IMG/VR virus record: IMGVR_UViG_3300025137_000347
Coordinates: 1-21,918 of that record
Length of the DNA: 21,918 nt
Direction: 5' to 3' (one strand)
Source: a virus
The notes under the pieces were generated by a model. The model was not told where the DNA came from. It saw only the letters and a program-made list of their open reading frames with translations, and did not search any database. A program made the position numbers and the translations under genes. Positions 16,601 through 21,918 of this stretch are shown here, piece after piece (positions within the stretch are counted from its first letter, which is position 1; each line of letters opens with the position of its first letter).

Positions 16601-19600
16601 ATTGATCGTAGCTTACTGGGATGACATCATAGGACTTATTAATGGTGCAACATCAGAACAGCAAAAGAATCTAGAGGTAGCAGAGCAAACAGTCGCTGCC
16701 TCTGAAAGACAACAAGAGGTAACCAGTCAAATGGAAAATACTCTTAGGCTACAAGGACTTTCTGAAAAAGATATATTAGAGTTAAAGAAAAAACAAGTAA
16801 AGGAGACTATAACTAATTTAGAAATTCAATTAGAGCAACAAAAAAGCTTAAAGAAAAGTCAAATTGAAGCCTCTAAAAGAAACAAAAAAATAGCTATGGG
16901 TATTATAGCTTTTTTAACTGCACCCATTGTTGTTCTTTTGGGATTAGTAGACGGATTAACTAATAGCTTGGCTACGTTAGGAATTTTAAGTTCTGGGACT
17001 AATTTAACAGCAGGGTTTTTAGATATGACATCGTCTTTATTGTTTGACCCAGAAGAGGTTGGAGATAAGGCTGATGAAAGCATACAAGTAACAGAAGATA
17101 AATTAAGAAAACTAAAAAACACAGAGGCAGGTTATATATTGCAAAGTCAAAAAGACAGAAAGAAGTCATCCAATGATAGAAAGAAAGCAGATGTAGATGC
17201 AGAGAAAGAAAGATTAGCTGCATTAGAAAGAATAAGAAAGGGTGGTATAGCAACAGAGGCACAAGAAAGAGCTGAAAAATTAAAGGCAGTACAAGACGAA
17301 TATGCAGCCTTAATTGCTGAGGCTGATAAATATAAGATAGCTATAACAGATTTAGAAACTGCAAGAGACGAAAAGTTAAGAGAATTAAGACAAACATTTA
17401 AAGATAAAGATGATGCTGATTTATTAGCTGAACAAGAAAAGAAACTAGCACAGTATGAGTTAGACAAAGAAACGGAAGAGCTAACTTTTGATGAGCAAAG
17501 AGCATTAATAAACACAAGGGAAGCCGCTTTACTATCTGACGAGTTTTTAACACAAGAACAAAGAACTGATATGGCAGGTCAATTTTCAGATGCTAGAAAA
17601 GAAATAGCAGATAAAGAATTTGCAGGAAAAATGGCAGCTGCACAAGGATATGCAAGTGCATTGGGAGATGTGGCAGGAGTTATAGGGGAAGAGACTGCAG
17701 CAGGAAAGGCTATGGCAGCAGCAGCTTCTTTAATAAATACCTATGCTTCTATTGCAGGAAATTTAAGAGCGTTTTCTGGTGTACCAGTACCAGGTTATGC
17801 TATTGCACAAGCTATTGCTACTGGAGCGGTAGGGTTTATGAATGTTAAAAAGATATTATCTACTAAAGTGCCAAAATCTAAAGGTGGTCGATCAGTACCC
17901 TCTGGAGGTGGAGGAGGAGGTGGTGTAGGTGGAGCTGCTTCAATGCCTCCGAGCTTTAATGTAGTAGGATCTAGTGATACAAGTCAGTTAGCAGATGCAA
18001 TAGGAGGACAGACTCAGCAACCAGTACAAGCGTTTGTTGTGTCTAATGATATAACTACTGCACAAAGTTTAGAGAATAATATTGTAGAGGGAGCTACATT
18101 AGGTTAGACAAAATATAAATAAAATACGTTATAATAGTATGAGAATAGTAGAGTTAATAATAGAAGAAGATGAAGACAGTCTATTTAGTGGTATTGATGC
18201 TATAAGTATAGTAGAAAATCCTGCAATAGAAGAGAACTTTGTTGCGTTAAAAAAAGAGGTAGAGTATAAGTTAGCCAAAGCAGACGAAGACAAAAGACTA
18301 CTTACTGGAGCTTTACTAGTGCCAAACAAAACTATATATAGAAAAGACGGAGATGACGAGTATTACATATATTTTTCTAAGCAGACAGTAAGAAAGGCTA
18401 GTGAGATGTATCTAATGAATGGCAAACAAAACAATTCTACCTTTGAGCATCAATTTGAATTATCTGGATTAAGCCTAGTTGAATCTTGGATTGTAGAGGA
18501 TAAGGAAAAAGACAAAAGTGCTTTGTATGATATGGACTTGCCTCTGGGATCTTGGGTAGGTACAGTAAAGGTAAACAACGAACAAGTATGGCAAGAGTTT
18601 GTGAAGACTGGTATGGTAAAAGGATTTAGTATAGAGGGTTATTTTGTGGAACGTACTAGAAAAGAAGAGTTAAAGAAAGAGTTAGAGGCAGGGTTTGAAT
18701 TATTAAAAATTAAAGAGCTAATATTAAAAAACGGTAAATGATAAGAAGACCTAATAAAGACTCATATAAAACACCAAGTGATAATGTTCCTAGAAATAGC
18801 AAAAGAGCTTGTTTATGTAAAGACGAAAACACATATAGTAGGAAGTGTTGCGACGGAAGTCTATGGGCACAAGGTATAGGTAAAACTAGAGCCTCATAAT
18901 GAAAATGCAAAATAAATAATTAAAACGTTATAATAATATGGAAAGCCGAGTTAAAGCAATACTGGATAAAATAAGTAAAAAAAGAACAAAAGGAGTTAAT
19001 TTGTCATTAATATCTGATTATGAAACTCTTTTTGACGAGGCTCTAGAACTTGATAGATCTATGACATCTAGTTTAGATTTATTAAATGAAAAAGCTGAGG
19101 GTATACAAAACGAAGTGTATGCTTTTGAAATGTTATATAATAGTATTCTGGATTTAGAAATGGATATAGAAGTTAAATATAGCAGACTTGCAGACGTTAT
19201 GCAAGAAGTTGAAAAGAGAGCAGAAGAATTAGGTGCAGCTCCTTTTGAGTTTATGCCAAACTATCAAGAAGCGGTTGATATATTAGATACACAGTTTGTT
19301 GGAAAATATCAAGAATACGATTCAGATACAAATTCTTTAATATCTAGACTAGATTTATAAAATATAATATATGGAAAGTAGATTTAAAACAATATTAGGT
19401 AAAATAAGTAAACCAGTAAAAACACATCTAAGTTTAACTGATGACTTAAAAGAATGGAACGACTTTAATGGTCTAGACCAACTAGCTTTTAAAGAAATTA
19501 GATTGGTTGCTCAGGCAATTTCAGAGGCTAGTATAGCTTTAGATCAATTTGAAGATGCCAATTTAAGAGCAGAAGAAGCGTATGAAGAACTTTTTAGCTA

Positions 19601-21918
19601 TATGAACTCAGACGTTTTAAGAGGATTGTTAAGTGACGGTATTGACCTTATGGGTAACTTTGAAGTATTATCAGATGAGTTAGGGGTAGATCCTAACACA
19701 AGCGAAGCATATACAACAGTTAGGGAACAAACAATAACAGACTACCCAGAGTTAATTGGAGAAACAGAAGAAGTAGAACGAAATGCAGACAGATATTTTA
19801 GTAGAACATCTGGTTTATAAAGATTAATTAATAATAAATAAGTAATATGAAAACAACAGAAATGTTAAGTAAAATCAAGTCGTTACTTAATGCTAATGTA
19901 AATTTAGCAGAAATGTTGCTAGACAATGGCACTGTTTTAGAAGCTGAGAGCTTTGCAGCAGGACAGTCAGTGTTTATTAAGACAGACGATGAGAAAGTAG
20001 CACTGCCTATTGGAGAGTACAAACTAGAAGACGGAAGATCTTTAGTGGTAGAAGAAGAGGGAGTTATTGCATCTATTGGAGAAGCACCTGCTGATGAAGT
20101 AGCTGTTGAAGCAGAAGATGAAGTAATTGAAACGGAAGTACCAGAAGAGGTTGCACCAGAAGTAGCAGCTATTGTTGAGGCAGTAGTAGATGTAATTGCT
20201 CCAGTAATTGAAGAAGTAAAAGAAGAGCTTGAAAAGTTAAAAAAGAAGCTCGAAGATATGGAGCCAAAAAAAGAAGACAAAAAAGACGAAAAGAAAAAAG
20301 AAGAGATGTCTAGAAAATTTAAGCACAGTCCAGAAAGAAAGTCTGCAAAAAAACAGACTGTAAAAATGGCTGAGAACAGACCTATGACAACTATGGATAG
20401 AGTATTAAATAAATTAAATAACAGATAAAATGAGCAGTTTAAACACACCAATCACAACAACTTACGCAGGGGAGTTTGCAAAAGAATATATAGCAGCAGC
20501 CTTGTTGAGTGGAAACACACTAGCTAATGGTGGAATCACTATTAAGCCGAACATTAAGTACAAAGAAGTAATCAAAAAATTGGCAGTAGGATCTATTATA
20601 GGTAATGCAGCTTGTGATTTTGATGATCCAGTAACAGCAAACACTATTGCATTAACTGAGAGAATTATTGAGCCAGAAGAGTTCCAAGTAAATTTAGAGC
20701 TATGTAAGAAAGATTTTCGTAGAGACTGGGAAGCGGTACAAATGGGTATTTCTGTATACGATAATTTACCACCTGCTTTTTCAGATTATTTAATTGCATA
20801 TGTAGCTGCTAAAGTAGCTGAGAAAACAGAGCAAAACATCTGGAGAGGAGTAAATGCTGTAGCAGGAGAATTTGATGGCTTTGAAGTTTTATGGGCAGGA
20901 GATGCTGATGTAATTGACGTAGCAGGAGCAGGAGCGGTAACAGCAGCAAACGTATTAGATAAATTAGGAGACACAGTAGATGCCTGTCCTAATGCTATTT
21001 ATGGAACAGAAGATTTAACGCTATATATATCACAAAATGTAGCAAAACACTATGTAAGAGCCTTAGGTGGATTTGGAGCAGCAGGTTTAGGTGCAGCAGG
21101 TACAGATAGTAAAGGATCTCAGTGGTATACAAACGGACAATTAACATTTGACGGTATTCCAATTTTTGTTGCTAATGGATTAAGCAATAGTAATATGGCT
21201 TTAGCTCAGAAATCAAACTTATTTTTTGGAACTGGTTTATTATCTGATGCAAATGAAGTGAAAGTGCTTGATATGTCAGATTTAGACGGATCACAAAACG
21301 TAAGAATGGTAATGAGATTTACCGCAGCAGTGCAGTATGGTCTTGGATCAGAAATCGTTTGGTACAACGGATAGTAGAATAATTAATTAACTATATTAAG
21401 GGGTGGGTAATATTGCCTACCCTTTTTTATTAAAAAAAATAAAATATGAGCTGTAATTTAACAACTGGAAGAAAGTTATCTTGTAACGACAGTGTAGGTG
21501 GTATAAAAGCGGTATACTTTGCTGAGTACGGAACTATGGGAGCTTTGTCTATTACTGCAGGAGAAGTAACTGCATTTGGTGGAAACCCAGACTTTTACGA
21601 ATTTGATGTAAGAGGTGGTCAGTCTTCACTAGAACAGACAATAACTGGAAGCAAAGATAATGGTACTGTCTTTTATGAGCAAACTGTAAATGTAACATTG
21701 CAAAAATTAGATAGATTATCACAAGAAGAAATTATTAAAATTGCGAAAGCTAGACCTCACGTGGTGGTTAAAACTTTCAATGACCAATACTTAATGGTAG
21801 GTGCTGTAAGCGGAGCTGATTGTACTGGTGGTACTATTGTAACTGGAGCTGCTATGGGAGACTTAAGTGGGTTTACATTAGTAATGAGTGGAATGGAAGT
21901 ATTACCTGCGTTTTTTGT

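Overview
The window is a gene-dense, AT-rich stretch of a tailed double-stranded DNA phage with siphovirus-type morphology: it has a terminase, tail chaperones and a tape measure, and no sheath gene is seen. All genes are on the + strand, most abut or overlap by 1-32 bp, and the standard code is used with all three stops. Start codons are preceded by A-rich tracts rather than Shine-Dalgarno sequences. Together with the protein families, this suggests a marine Flavobacteriia/Bacteroidota host. No integrase, tRNA, CRISPR array, lysis gene, DNA polymerase or portal gene is visible, so the genome continues on both sides.

Region 1 (1-5909) is the early/replication part. It holds the tail of a protein ending in an SSB-like DDLPF motif, an intrinsic terminator, a RecA-fold DnaB-like helicase, a small membrane protein, a sigma-70-like factor, a string of very small proteins (several under 60 aa), a PD-(D/E)XK nuclease candidate, a RecE/PDDEXK_1-type exonuclease and a stand-alone DnaA domain IV-like protein. 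The one roomy intergenic gap (2764-2834) carries a DnaA-box match and an AT-rich tract.

Region 2 (5890-8951) is a tightly overlapping five-gene cassette: ParB-like, PAPS-reductase-like PP-loop protein (IbrA type), GNAT acetyltransferase, HNH-like zinc protein, and a second ParB-like protein (IbrB type). Its biochemical role is unknown. It is the best candidate here for an undescribed system.

Region 3 (8951-21918) is packaging and morphogenesis in an unusual order: small terminase, large terminase, a tail-assembly-chaperone pair with a probable -1 frameshift at T9, a neck/tail-completion pair, two large tail proteins (one with a C-terminal fibronectin-III-like domain), tape measure, XkdF-like prohead protease, small Cys-rich protein, two related helical proteins, scaffold-like protein, major capsid protein, terminator, and a partial structural protein. 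Tail genes therefore lie between terminase and head genes. A 16-nt motif, ACGTTATAWTARTATG, ends in the start codon of three genes that open structural sub-modules. It may be a late-gene signal, possibly used with the phage sigma-like factor.

All family calls are from reading motifs in the translation; no database search was run.
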